Source of the DNA: Ochromonas danica
Taxonomy: Eukaryota > Sar > Chrysophyceae > Chromulinales > Chromulinaceae
Direction: 5' to 3'
NCBI GenBank assembly: GCA_015146655.1
Contig: VKHL01000038.1
Location: 1 to 64,000 of the forward strand
DNA: 64,000 nt
Positions 41,920-52,712 of this stretch are shown one piece after another. The notes under the pieces are model-generated. The model did not search any database. It had not been told where the DNA came from and worked only from the letters and a program-made list of their open reading frames with translations. Both the position numbers and the translations under genes were made by a program. Numbering within the stretch: position 1 is the stretch's first letter; the number at the start of each line of letters is the position of its first letter.

Positions 41920-44749
41920 ATGTTGGCCACATTGAGGCGTAAGATGATTCCAAAGAAATGGTCTCAAGTCTATACAGAACAATTAGATGCTCTAGATCGT
42001 AAACGACAAGAGAAAGAAGAACGTGAAGCACGTGAACGAGAAGCTACTTTACTACTTCGTCAACAACAACAACAACAACAGAGAAGGAGGAGGAGGAGGA
42101 GGAGGAAGAAGAAAACACAGCAACAACAAGGAGACCATCTAGAAGGTATAGGAGGCTATAGCAATGATGATGATGATGACAATAGTTCCTATAGTGAGGA
42201 GGAGGAAGGAGAGGATGACACTATTCACCCTGCCACGTCGTCATCATCATCTTCCTCTTCCTTCTCTATTGGAGGTGGTGGTGGTGGTGGTGGAGGAGGA
42301 GGAGGAGGAGGAAGTGGTAGTGCTACTACTACCCCTACTGCTACTACTTCTCCTTCACGGTATCACAAGGCTGTGATGGATTGTAAGCGAACTATTCGCA
42401 ACCTAGTCCCTCCCCCTGCACAGCATGATTGGCCATTACACTGGGGTAGCAGTCTACTCTGTTATCTCTGTGATAATGCTGTATTGACTGACGCTATCCG
42501 TTGTCATCACTGTAACATCATTGCTCATCGACTATGCTTACGTAATAAACTACTTATGCAAGACAATAAACAACTTCTGCAACAAACGCAACTACAACAA
42601 ACACCATCATCTCTACTACTACTACTAGATGATAATAATTATGATAATATGAATATCAACCTTATGAAATGTCCTAACTGTCAAGAAACACATAATGCAG
42701 AATTACAAAATTATTATGCTACTATTGAAAGATTGAAAAAACAACAAATTGTTAACTTAAGTGCTGAATTAATCACAAGACAAGCACATGTTTATCTAAC
42801 AAGACAACATTTCTTATTTATTAAAAGAATGATTATTCGTATACAAGCTATCTTAAGAGGTGCTTTACAAAGAAAAAGATATCAAAGTATAATGAGATCT
42901 TATCTACGAGTTGTCTTATGTAATATCTTACATTTACCTCTATTACCTGAAGAGATTACAACAACAACAACAACAGCAGCAGTTAATAAACATGTCATAG
43001 TCATCTTTACAGTCATGGATACATTTAATAATACACAATTATTTCGATATGATAAAAGTTATGAATCTATATTATCAGATACATTATTAATACCAGGATT
43101 AGCAAGTTATATGACCTTATTCTTAACATTAGTAATAAAAGAAGATATTCATAGTTATAGTCTATTAGCACAAGGACAACTTGCTGTAAGAGATATGATT
43201 AATCCTGCTGTGAAGAAAGCATTTCGTGTTAATTTCTTAGAGAAGATTTGGGTAAGTTAGTTGTTTTAATTGTTGCCTACAGTAGTGGATCCTTCATCTG
43301 TATGCATATATGTGTGTGTACTGCATGTGTGTGTGTGTGTGTGTGTACTGCATGTGTGTGTGTGTCTGTGTGTGTGTATGTGTGTATGTATGTGTGACTC
43401 TACATATATGTGTGTATGTGTGACTCTATATATATGTGTGTATGTGTCTTATCTCTCTCTGTCTGTCTCTCTCAAATCTCCCTTATCCCCCTTATCTCAC
43501 TTCCTATTGTTAACTATTGTCTCTGTTGTATGTCTATCTCAACGTCTATGTCTATATGTTGTCTATCTCTATCTCAACGTCTATGTCTATATGTTGTCTA
43601 TCTCTATCTCAATGTGTTGTCTATGTCTATATGTTGTCTATGTACTCTATCTCAATGTGTTGTCTATGTCTATATGTTGTCTATNNNNNNNNNNCTCAAT
43701 GTGTTGTCTATGTCTATATGTTGTCTATGTACTCTATCTCAATGTGTTGTCTATGTCTATATGTTGTCTATGTACTCTATCTCAATGTGTTGTCTATGTC
43801 TATATGTTGTCTATGTACTCTATCTCAATGTGTTGTCTATGTCTATATGTTGTCTATGTACTCTATCTCAATGTGTTGTCTATGTCTATATGTTGTCTAT
43901 GTACTCTATCTCAATGTGTTGTCTATGTCTATATGTTGTCTATCTCAATGTGTTGTCTATACTATACTGTAGTATATTCCACAAGACTGTGATAGTGTTC
44001 GTCCTCTCACTTTCCTCACAACATCTCGCTATAGTCCCTATCTAACCTCTCTCAAACAAAGCAATGCCTTCTATTGTCGTCTTCTCTATCAACCACAAAA
44101 CCCAGTGCTATATATCTGTACTTGGGCATCAGGTCCACCTATTGATCTCTTAAGACGATCTGCTGCCCAATTGTCATCTGTTACAGTCAATAAGAAGAAG
44201 ACAACAGATCCTTCTTCTTCTACCACTACTACTACTATGACAACAACAGTGACATCATCTTCTGTTAATAGTAATGGAGGAGGAGGAGGAGGAGGTGGTG
44301 GTGGTGGTGGTGGTGGTGGAGGAGGAGGAGGTGGAGGTGGAGGAGGTAGTAGTAGTGGTAGTGGTGCATATCGTAATTCACGTTATTGGTTATGTACAAG
44401 TCATAATATTTTATGGTTTTATCAATATTATGGTGATACGGTACCACGATTTGGTGTTGAAATTAATGACTCACAAGCATCAGTAGTGAAAGAAAAGAGA
44501 AGATCTACTTCATTAACTAATCTTATGCTAGCAGATGGAAGAGTTTGGTTACTTGATTTTGCTTCTAAATCAGATGCTTTACGATTTGAAGTAGCAGTGA
44601 ATGAAAATCGTAAAGCACATAGTAATAGTAATAGTAATGGTAACAGTAGTAGTAATAGTGGTAATAGGGAAGGGAATAGTCTGTTTATCAAGACTAGTGA
44701 TGCTACACAACCTTTACCAAGTCTTGGCTTTACACCTACCTTCTTCTAA
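41920..44749 (+). CDS. Orphan zinc-finger, IQ-motif and PH-like protein
   Basis: Exons 41920-43251 and 43973-44749 join in phase 0 across a 721-base repeat-filled intron, giving 702 residues. Order of parts: a charged coiled coil with Gln and Arg runs (residues 1-70); poly-Asp, Ser and Gly runs; a cysteine/histidine finger CYLCDNAVLTDAIRCHHCNI with IAHRLCL and a distant CPNC, like RING/PHD-type zinc binding; an IQ motif IRIQAILRGALQRKRYQ (calmodulin binding); a beta-rich region KHVIVIFTVMDTFNNTQL that may be C2-like; then, in exon 2, FYCRLLYQP...[17 protein letters not shown] and GRVWLLDFASKSDALRFEVA, resembling a PH fold, interrupted by a poly-Thr and poly-Gly tract. I know no protein with this architecture. 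A membrane-adjacent signalling role is plausible only. Confidence 0.65.
43550..43960. repeat. 43-bp minisatellite in intron, with assembly gap
   Basis: A unit of about 43 bases (CTATCTCAATGTGTTGTCTA then TGTCTATATGTTGTCTATGTA) repeats at least nine times, within the intron of the zinc-finger/PH gene. Ten N at 43685-43694 interrupt it, so the true length is unknown. TG-rich microsatellites precede it (43307-43445). Confidence 0.92.
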
Positions 44750-44912
44750 TATACAGTAGGTACTGTACAGTATGAAGAAGTAGTACTACTACTACACTAC
44801 TACTACACTACTACTATACTGCTGTAGTATAGCTTATACTGTAGTATAGGCTACTGGTTACCTACCTTCTTCTAATACACAGTAGGTACTGTACAGTATG
44901 AAGAAGTAGTAA
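44733..44912. repeat. Direct repeat around the 3' end of a gene
   Basis: TACCTTCTTCTAATA(T/C)ACAGTAGGTACTGTACAGTATGAAGAAGTAGTA occurs at about 44738-44788 (containing the stop codon of the preceding gene) and again at about 44870-44912. Between lie TAC-rich triplets. Confidence 0.8.
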
Positions 44913-45546
44913 TGTGTATAGTTAATAGTACTGTTATAGTATAGGCTACTGTAGTGTATACTACTAGTAGTAGTTAATTCTATGAAAGTAGATGATACTT
45001 GTAGGTGATACCGCCCTTTTCTTTGTGTTGACTCCAAACTTTCTAGTCTTCATTGTATAGCTCATGGTGGACATCTCAATAGTCTAGTATGATAGTGTAG
45101 TAACTAGACTATATGCTATACTACTACTACTGCTACTACAATAATATACATTTAGACTACTGTAACTGTATGTGTTGCTGTAGTCTATGTAATAGACAGT
45201 GAGGAAAGAGAGAATAATTTAAGCTAGATTGACTACTTATAGGCATTGTTTAATCAACATTAACCTGTGTTTCTACCATGAAGAGGTTGGTTAGTCAACA
45301 GTTAGTCAATCTGTGTTATTACTATCTAACGGTATTATGCCATTATTCATTCATCATATACCATATAGATATGATAGCCTCCTATTATAAATATTATTAT
45401 ATTACTGTACATATACATGAATAATACACTGACATGATGACAATAACAATGACAATGATGATGTTATACCATGTCATATTATGTCATGTCATCATTCTCC
45501 TACAGTAGCTCTCTCTCTCTCTCACTCTCTCACTAGTCTAGGTAGA
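44750..45546. other. AT-rich repeat spacer
   Basis: No gene seen. Dominated by TACTACTA/TAGTATAG words and short direct repeats; the 3' flanks of two convergent genes. Confidence 0.6.
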
Positions 45547-47011
45547 CTAGAAGAACAACGACGATGACGATGACGACGATGACGATGATGATGTATTACC
45601 ATCAGTCGGAAGTGTTGAAGTAGCAACTGTAACATTGTTATTGTTGTTGTTGTGGTCATCCTCGACCTCCATGTGCTTGACAGCATCTGTAGCAACTCTA
45701 GCGATTGTCTGCACAAAGAGTGCTAATAACAATCCTATGGCACCATAAGCATACCAAGGTAACCCTGCTCCACCTGAGAATAGCGACTAGATTTGATTGA
45801 TTACACAACAACAATACCACACGTTAATCAATCAATGAATGAATGAATGGATCAACCAATGAGGTCCTTCACTTCACTTACCTTGCCAGCTGATCCAAAG
45901 TAGACAAAGCCAAAGGAACCTGGAGCAAAGCCTAAGAATGTCGCTGAGATGAATGATCTAATATCAACAATCACACCACAACCAACAAGTTAACTCTCTC
46001 TCACTCTCTCTCACTGTGTATGACTCTATGACTCTGTCAATGAAGAAGGAGATGAAAGGAGAACACTTACAAGAAGTCTACTGAAGTGACAGCATAAAGG
46101 TAATTGGATAAAGCAAATGGTAATAAAGGAGATAGACGAAGAAGTAAGACCACTTTGAATCCTTGTTTAGCTATTGCTTTATCAATAGCTCTCCACTTAG
46201 GTGACTCTATTCATATCAACCAATCATCTGTTATGGTGGTGGTGGTGGAGGAGGAGGAGGTGGAGGAGGAGGTGGAGGTGGTGGTACCTGATATGAATCC
46301 TTGTGCCCAAGTCCTTAAATAAGTTCTTCCTATAAGAAAGCTAATCGCTGCAGCAATAGTAGCACTAACAAGAACTATCGCTGTTCCTGGTACTAATCCA
46401 AAGAGATACCCACTAGACGCTGTGAGAGGAATAGCAGGCACAGCGAGTATCTCCGCGATGACATAGACAACAGCGAAGAGCAGGTAGCCATAGGGTCCTA
46501 ACTCAGCTATCCTCTCCACTACTTGGTCAAGCAAGGTAGAGAGGTCGAGATGGTGAGTGAAGGCAAAGATTCCTCCCAAGGCAGTCAAGGCTAGGACAGG
46601 GAGGACTAGTTTATAGGCATTCTTCTTCTCTGCTTCTTCTTCTTCCTCTACCTCTTCGATGACTTCTAGTGACTCTCCCATAGGTCGACTATGACTACCA
46701 CTACTACTACCTCTTGGCATGGAGGAGGAGGAGGAGGTGGTGGTGGTGGAGGAGGAGAATATTCTAGTAAGTCTTCCTCCTCCTCCTTCGTCTTCTTCTG
46801 ATTGTTCTTCCTCGACTGCTTCTCTCTTAAGAGATAAGGAAGACCTTATGTCAACTAGTCGAGAAGGAGTGAGTAGTGAGATTGTTCTAGATAGTCTAGA
46901 AGGAGGAGAATGATGATAGTGGATAGTAGTATATCCTGTGGTATGAAAGGCCATGGCAAGGACTAGAAGCAAGACTACCTCTTGTTGCACCATCATCATC
47001 ATCATCATCAT
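45547..47011 (-). CDS. VTT-domain membrane protein (TVP38/TMEM64/DedA)
   Basis: Exons 47011-46288, 46206-46071, 45957-45882 and 45786-45547 give 391 residues. The VTT domain shows ELGPYGYLLFAVVYVIAEIL, the re-entrant VPAIPLTASSGYLFGLVPG, then GRTYLRTWAQGF, LLLRLSPLLPFALSNYLYAV and FLGFAPGSFGFVYFGS: the GxxxG and SPLxPF...NY pattern of the DedA/TVP38 family, lipid scramblases or transport-related proteins. The start is uncertain: seven Met codons (47011-46993) precede a signal peptide VVLLLVLAMAFHT with an AF site resembling plastid targeting; in-frame ATG at 47206 would add 65 residues. The poly-Asn/poly-Ser C-terminus comes from microsatellites. It diverges from the pseudouridine synthase gene. 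Confidence 0.88.
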
Positions 47012-47250
47012 CTTATTATATCTAGGATTATTATTAGCCGCCTTGATAATAGGGATCAAGTGAATGATAAGAGAAGCAAGGAAGAGATTTTTCTTATTGT
47101 TAAAGTCAAGAGGGATGCAAGGGATTGCAGCAGAAGAAGCAGAAGAAGAAGGCAAAGGCAACTCAGCCAAGTCATCATTCGCTGCTGCCATGCCATCATT
47201 ATTCATGCGTGAGAGACGGGACACCTTGTATGTAATTCCTTTAAATTGCT

Positions 47251-47272
47251 ATTAAGTTAATGTTAACTTAAC
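47251..47272. promoter_or_regulatory. TTAAGTTAA / GTTAACTTAA elements in divergent promoter
   Basis: ATTAAGTTAA and GTTAACTTAAC lie side by side 41 bases upstream of the plus-strand gene at 47313 and facing the minus-strand VTT gene. Confidence 0.45.
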
Positions 47273-47312
47273 GAGAGGTTGTCATCCACAAAGTGAAGAG
47301 AAGAAGAAGACC

Positions 47313-48950
47313 ATGAAAAAGTTGGCTATAGTTTGCATTTTCAGTATCTTCTGGAGTCAATGGACTGAAAGTTTGTTATGGAGAGTACTGAAAAAGTCTT
47401 CATTGGGATATGTCACTCTCTCTCATAGTAGTAGTAGCAGCAGCTGCAGATCAAGCAAGAGATGCATGTATAGGGTAGGGAAGGAACAAGAAGAAGAGCA
47501 GCTATCAGTAGCTACTGGTGGGTTGGAATTCTCCTATGATACTGTGAGGCATCGTCTATCAGATTGGCATACTACTTATCAAACCTCAATTCATCATCAT
47601 TATCTCAATATTAGCTTCACTGTCCAAGGTCTACCTGAGGAAGGAGAAGGAATCAAAGCTGGACTATTACTGAAACAAATGAAGTATTTCGCTTCTTCTA
47701 ATAAAGCTCATCAAGCCTGTAAGAATGGTCTTGTCACATGCAATGGTATAAAGATATTCGCCACTAAGCGTCTGTATAATGGCGATCATATACAAATCTC
47801 ACCTTCCCAGCAGCTGGAGCTGCAGCAGGGGCAGGAGGAGGAAGAGGAGGAGAAGAGAGAAGGTGAAGTAGTCTCTCATCTCCCTCATACTGTACGAGAA
47901 ATAGAGCGACTAGGAAACTTCTCTAATAGTCTCTTACAAGCTGATCGTAACCCACCTCTTCATATCATCTATGAAGATGATGACATGGCCATTGTCTTCA
48001 AGCCTGCTGGAGTTCATTCCTTGAAATGGATTAATACAGTGAAAAGACAGCTTTATTGCCTGGATGATGTCCTTCCTGTGCTACTTCGTCCTCCTGTCAT
48101 CACACCGAATGACACTCTGGCAAGACCTCTGCCATGTCATCGACTGGATAGCAGAGTGTGTGGATGCCTTGTCGTTGCTAAAACATCCACTGCCTTGGAT
48201 AGCTTAAATCGTCAATTCGCTGAGAGAATGGCTCAAAAGACGTATAAAGCGATCGTAACAGGCTCTTTTGACTTTTCCTCACCTTTTCTACGCCCTATAA
48301 CAGAGAAGGAAGGCCACGAAGGAAGTGGATGTTATCTTCTGGATTACCCTGTGCAAGGTCGTCCAGCTCAAACTGTATTGCGTTTATTAGATAAGACATC
48401 TTGTCAGGTCTATGGTGAGATGCATCTTGTAGAGCTCTCACCTCTGACTGGAAGACGACATCAACTACGTATTCACTGTGCATTATTAGGATGTGCAATA
48501 TTGGGAGATGATCTCTATCATGAGGCAGCGCAATATCCATTATTTGAGCAGCGTGCTGCTAGAATAGCTGAAATATGTAGTGGACTGTCTGATGAGAGAA
48601 GTGAAGATGACGAAGAATCATCAGAAACCCTAACAGGTGAACTAGACAGTGATAAAGGAAAAGCACAGCGTTGCAACAACGCCGAAATGGCGTTAACGTC
48701 ATTTTCAACGGTGCGCAGAGGTCATGGTCTCTTCCTTATGGCCGTAGGGCTTCGTGTGTATCACCCTAGACCTTCTGTCTTAAGTCACTCCATAGAAAGG
48801 AAGGTGATATTAAACAATGGCATGGCTGAGGTTGTCTCCGTCGATCTGCAGGAGGGGACTGTTACCGTCTCTATTGACGAAGTCCCTCGCTTCAAGAAAA
48901 CCTTCACAAAAGCTGCCAAGGGAGCTGCATGGGCGATGAGCCGCAACTGA
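47313..48950 (+). CDS. RluA-family pseudouridine synthase with S4-like domain
   Basis: Intronless, 545 residues. The N-terminus is hydrophobic (KLAIVCIFSIFWSQW), suggesting an organelle leader. Residues about 110-165 look like an S4 RNA-binding fold (GLLLKQMKYFASSNKAHQAC then LVTCNGIKI and YNGDHIQI). The synthase domain has IIYEDDDMAIVFKPAGVHS, the catalytic motif CHRLDSRVCGCLVVAK (Asp of RLD), AQKTYKAIVTG, and LSPLTGRRHQLRIHCALLG. Unusually the motif is RLDSRVCG rather than RLDKxTSG, and two insertions are seen (an acidic block after the S4 region and about 60 Ser/Glu-rich residues near 425). It would convert uridine to pseudouridine in organellar or cytosolic RNA; the target is unknown. Confidence 0.85.
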   Translation: MKKLAIVCIFSIFWSQWTESLLWRVLKKSSLGYVTLSHSSSSSSCRSSKRCMYRVGKEQEEEQLSVATGGLEFSYDTVRHRLSDWHTTYQTSIHHHYLNISFTVQGLPEEGEGIKAGLLLKQMKYFASSNKAHQACKNGLVTCNGIKIFATKRLYNGDHIQISPSQQLELQQGQEEEEEEKREGEVVSHLPHTVREIERLGNFSNSLLQADRNPPLHIIYEDDDMAIVFKPAGVHSLKWINTVKRQLYCLDDVLPVLLRPPVITPNDTLARPLPCHRLDSRVCGCLVVAKTSTALDSLNRQFAERMAQKTYKAIVTGSFDFSSPFLRPITEKEGHEGSGCYLLDYPVQGRPAQTVLRLLDKTSCQVYGEMHLVELSPLTGRRHQLRIHCALLGCAILGDDLYHEAAQYPLFEQRAARIAEICSGLSDERSEDDEESSETLTGELDSDKGKAQRCNNAEMALTSFSTVRRGHGLFLMAVGLRVYHPRPSVLSHSIERKVILNNGMAEVVSVDLQEGTVTVSIDEVPRFKKTFTKAAKGAAWAMSRN

Positions 48951-49458
48951 GGACTGAGCTTCTCCGGCTGGTAGATGGAATACATTTTGCTTGCATAAAG
49001 ATAGTTGTAGAGGTAGAAGGCCCAACAGTCGCCACACAACTTACAGTTCTTATATGTGCTGTCGCTCTTTCCCTGCAACAATTGTGGAATACTCGTCAGG
49101 AAATGAAGAGCACATATCTCAGAAGCCAACTCTTCTGTTGTACTATCGAGAGTAATTCATCCTGTAACTACGGTGCTGTGTAGTCTGCATTTCGATACCA
49201 TTCTCTGCTGACGTGCTGACGTGTAACTGGAACTGTTTCTTCGCTGAATAGAAAAACTGTTTTTCACTCTTCATCTCTTGCTTTCCGCCATCATCAACAA
49301 TTTTATCGTTTTCCCTCATGAAAGTTTCAGACTCTCGAAACTGAAAAAGCGTATCCTCTTCTTCTTCTATTTCTTCTACTAGTCCCTCATCTTCTTCTTC
49401 TACTTCAACTACCACTACTATTGTCCTCAGGAAGAGTGACTGATTGATTGATTGATTG
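48951..49458. other. Intergenic spacer
   Basis: No gene supported. CTT-rich strand at 49360-49420 and a (TGAT)n run just before the next ATG. Confidence 0.5.
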
Positions 49459-50541
49459 ATGGAGACATCTAATGCTCGAGTCAGTCATTTCGCGGAGTTC
49501 TCAACCTCAGCGGTCCAAGATTATTTAGAACAACATTTTGGACCTCATAAATCCAAACAAGAAATAATTGATGCTTTAGAGACTTGTACTATCCTACATC
49601 GTATTCCATTACCTCCTCCAAATGTCACAGTCGAACAAGCACATAAAGACTTTAAAAGAGAACGAGTCCTATTAAATGACGTGGCCTTTATTCCTGATCG
49701 AGATGATGATGACCGAGCTGTAGCATTTGGTTTAACTTTGCGTATGCTATTAAAGAGATTAATGCGTAATCATGCAGTCTATTTAGAACGTTTTTATGGT
49801 GGACCTGATAAAGTCGCGGACTTATTAATGCAACGTGCTTGTCGTACCTCAGCTGGTGCGGACAGCTTCTTCACTATTCAACAAATGCTCTGTGTTGAAG
49901 GCACCTTTGTCAGTCAGAATACTACCGTTGCGGAAGATCCACCTATTCATATCGACGTTTTCTTATCAGATCAAGCCAATTATAATCGTGCTAGTAGAAA
50001 TAGTACCATTAGCACAGTGACTGAGGAGTCGGTAAGTAGTCTCTCTTGAATGATTTAATAATAATAGTAATACTCTATGAGAAGTCTAATGAATTCTATC
50101 GTTGATATCTAGCAGATGTTGGATGAAGCGCCACACCTTTGTGCACGCGTGCTCATTTCCAATTCTTTTGCTATTTATGATAGCAGTGCGATGGAAGAAG
50201 AGTCATTTGAAGATTCTTTTGGTTGTCAAGAACCTCAGCCATGGCTTGATATTGACTCTATTGTAGTGGATGAATCTGATCTGAAAACTGGAGAGCATTG
50301 GAGAAAGCTCCATCTTGTTGTTACTCAATGTGAAACTGGAAAAGTGTTTAGTTCTGTAGATGATCTCAGTCTAGCTCATCCTCGTCCTGTTCTTCATGGA
50401 TTGACAAGTCTGTTGGCAGCCTGTACACAGAGTTCGAACAGCTCGTCAACCCATAAGGATGATTGCTCATCAGGAGGAAATGCATCTGCACACACTAGTC
50501 TGGCTTTATCTAAAGACGATCAAACTCGAACGATTTATTAG
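49459..50541 (+). CDS. Orphan two-exon protein
   Basis: Exons 49459-50031 and 50116-50541 join in phase 0, giving 332 residues. The start is the ATG within a TGATTGATTGATGG run. The first half looks folded: FAEFSTSAVQDYLEQHFGPH, RERVLLNDVAFIPDRDDDDR, GLTLRMLLKRLMRNHAVYLE and FYGGPDKVADLLMQRACRTS; the second half (SNSFAIYDSSAMEEES, EHWRKLHLVVTQCETGKVF) is followed by a Ser/His-rich disordered tail. No signal peptide or membrane helix. I recognise no family or catalytic motif. A second 3' splice choice (CAG at 50113-50115) would add one Gln. Confidence 0.65.
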
Positions 50542-51564
50542 TTTGGTTCTCTCTTTTAATTATGGCTTTCCAAGGACTTGCGGTTTTTGTAGAATCTATG
50601 ACCCATAATTGAATGGAGTGTCAAATCAAATCATGAGAGTTTAGATCAAATCAATTAAATGGACTTTGGTTGACGTTGTTGTGAGTTGGTATTAGTTATG
50701 TATAAGGTTCCTCTCCTTCCCCTGGCTGGTTGTTAACGCCATGCCATCAGACTCGGTTGATCAAGCATTCCACCCTTTCTGCAAGGATTGGATTGCTCTG
50801 TAAGCTGTTGATATACCTTGAGTCTATATTGATTTGCTACGTATCTCTGTAAATATAGCACTATGAGTAGCGATGTTTGTCTATGTCAACCAAAGTAACT
50901 ATAAACAGTGAAATTGTGTAAGAAAGAGGTCTTTGATGGATTCCATGAAGCAAAACTATTCCATCAACTTGAAGCCTGGGTTCAATCTCTTCATATAGTC
51001 TTGTTGCCTTTTCTTGATATTTTGTAGTTTTTTCAAGTCCCTCTATATCATTGGGTCTGAAAGAACTTAACTATCAATATCATTACTGTGCATTTCAACT
51101 GGTCTTTGAAAATAAGCATAAACAGTCGGTCGAGCTCTGCTTTACAACAACGCACCACAATAATAGTTAACGTTTGTCAACAACATCCAGACATAATGGG
51201 AGCAAGCCTGCTGCAATTTGCGAGTCATCATTAGCCAACGGAGAATTTCTCAACATTCCTAACAACACAGAACATTAAAAAGACTCTTCTTTTGTAGAGA
51301 GATTGTAGTGGATGGAGTGATGGATACTAACAATTTCCATCTATAGACTATTAAAGTATAGCTAAAGTTTAATTTAGTGATGAGAAAGTTGGTTGGATGA
51401 TTGATTGGTTAGAACTATTACTCTCCTAGCCTAGCCTAACATATTGTAGCATCTATCTAAGAGTGATCTTTCTGTATGTGATTTACTGTTAGTTTTGACA
51501 ACTCTACTGTCTTCTGTATCATATTCACATGCTGTAGTGTCAGTGATTGTCATGAGGACAGCGC
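50542..51564. other. Gene-free 1 kb stretch
   Basis: No convincing ORF, tRNA or repeat on either strand. AT-rich, with several TAGCCTAGCC words near 51430. Confidence 0.5.
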
Positions 51565-51657
51565 ATGCCAATTAGAAACCTCTGTGGATTATCTAATTCA
51601 CTTCTCCTTGTCATATCATCTCATCACACATTTATATCATACCATACCATAGCTGCC

Positions 51658-52251
51658 ATGTGGATTGATCTTGGTATAACTCTCATTGCATTGGTCTGGA
51701 CATGGACCTGTCTGCATCATGTTTGGGCAGCTACGAGAGATGTGGAAAGACCTCTGGCCAAGCAAGAACCTGCTTTTCCTTCTCTATCACCAGCTTTCTA
51801 TCCGTCTGCTGAAGCTCCTTATCAGTTTCCTACAGCAGATGGAGAAGGTCGTGATAGTCCCGCTGCCTTTCCTACTGAGTCACCTGTGGCATTTCCCAGT
51901 ACTGGCAGTGGTGGGGAAGGGGAAGGAGGAGGGAAAGACGAAGATCCACCACAAGCTTTTCCTACTGAGTCACCTGTGGCATTTCCCAGTACTGGCAGTG
52001 GTGGGGAAGGGGAAGGGGAAGGGGAAGGAGGAGGGAAAGGTGAAGATCCACCACAAGCTTTTCCTAGTGCTTCTCCCTATGGCTTCTCCACAGACCTTCC
52101 CTCTGCCTCGGTCAGCAGTCAGCGAATTGTTTCCAAGGCTGCTCCTCCGAACCCTATCGATGTAACCTCAGTGGAGAAGAAGAGCGGCGGTAACTACATG
52201 CGACAGCGACTGACTCTATGGGAACAAATCATGGAAGGTCTCGAAGGATGA
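51658..52251 (+). CDS. Orphan one-TM protein with internal repeat
   Basis: Intronless, 197 residues from the ATG in GCCATGTGG, which opens a membrane anchor (IDLGITLIALVWTWTCLHHV); an in-frame ATG at 51565 would add 31 residues. The middle has two near-identical copies of a repeat of about 31-35 residues (AFPTESPVAFPSTGSGGEGE, then GGK and DPPQ), at about 51868-51957 and 51958-52056 in the DNA, differing in the number of GEGE units, with a third partial AFPSASP. The C-terminus is short and amphipathic (YMRQRLTLWEQIMEGLEG). No family recognised; probably a small membrane protein with a disordered repeat. Confidence 0.6.
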   Translation: MWIDLGITLIALVWTWTCLHHVWAATRDVERPLAKQEPAFPSLSPAFYPSAEAPYQFPTADGEGRDSPAAFPTESPVAFPSTGSGGEGEGGGKDEDPPQAFPTESPVAFPSTGSGGEGEGEGEGGGKGEDPPQAFPSASPYGFSTDLPSASVSSQRIVSKAAPPNPIDVTSVEKKSGGNYMRQRLTLWEQIMEGLEG

Positions 52252-52712
52252 TTTCTTTCCAGTCTTGCTGCTCCTTCCTCTCTCCATAAGACAGTCTTCC
52301 TTGCTGGCTAATCAAACCATACTTACTGCAGTTCCTTTGTAACTTTGATTCAGTTCTTTCTTGAAGACTGACATGACTTGCACGAAGTTGTTGTGATTCT
52401 TAAGAACAAACAACACAAAGCTAAAAGGGTGCTGTTATTAAAGTGTTATACTACTTAGGAGTGGCTGTTGGATGTTAGTTAACCTGTTATGTTGGAATAT
52501 CTTCCTCATCAGGTCACAACAGCTCAGAGAGAAAGTACAACTATTAATGAAAACAAAGAGAAAATACTTCTACAAACAATAGTAGTGCGATGGATCAGTC
52601 CTCTGAACAACTGTCGCAATCATCATCTACAGTATCTACCTATTCAATTGATCAGTTTGGTAATACCAACCGTAACATCTGCATTATGAAATGGTACGGT
52701 TCATCAAGGGAT
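52252..52712. other. Intergenic spacer
   Basis: Holds 3' flanks of two convergent genes. No gene supported. Confidence 0.5.

Noticed and set aside
43270-44045. Three overlapping ORFs rich in MCCLCLYVVY repeats
   Set aside because: They read the 43-bp minisatellite in several frames, contain N, and sit in an intron between two in-phase exons.
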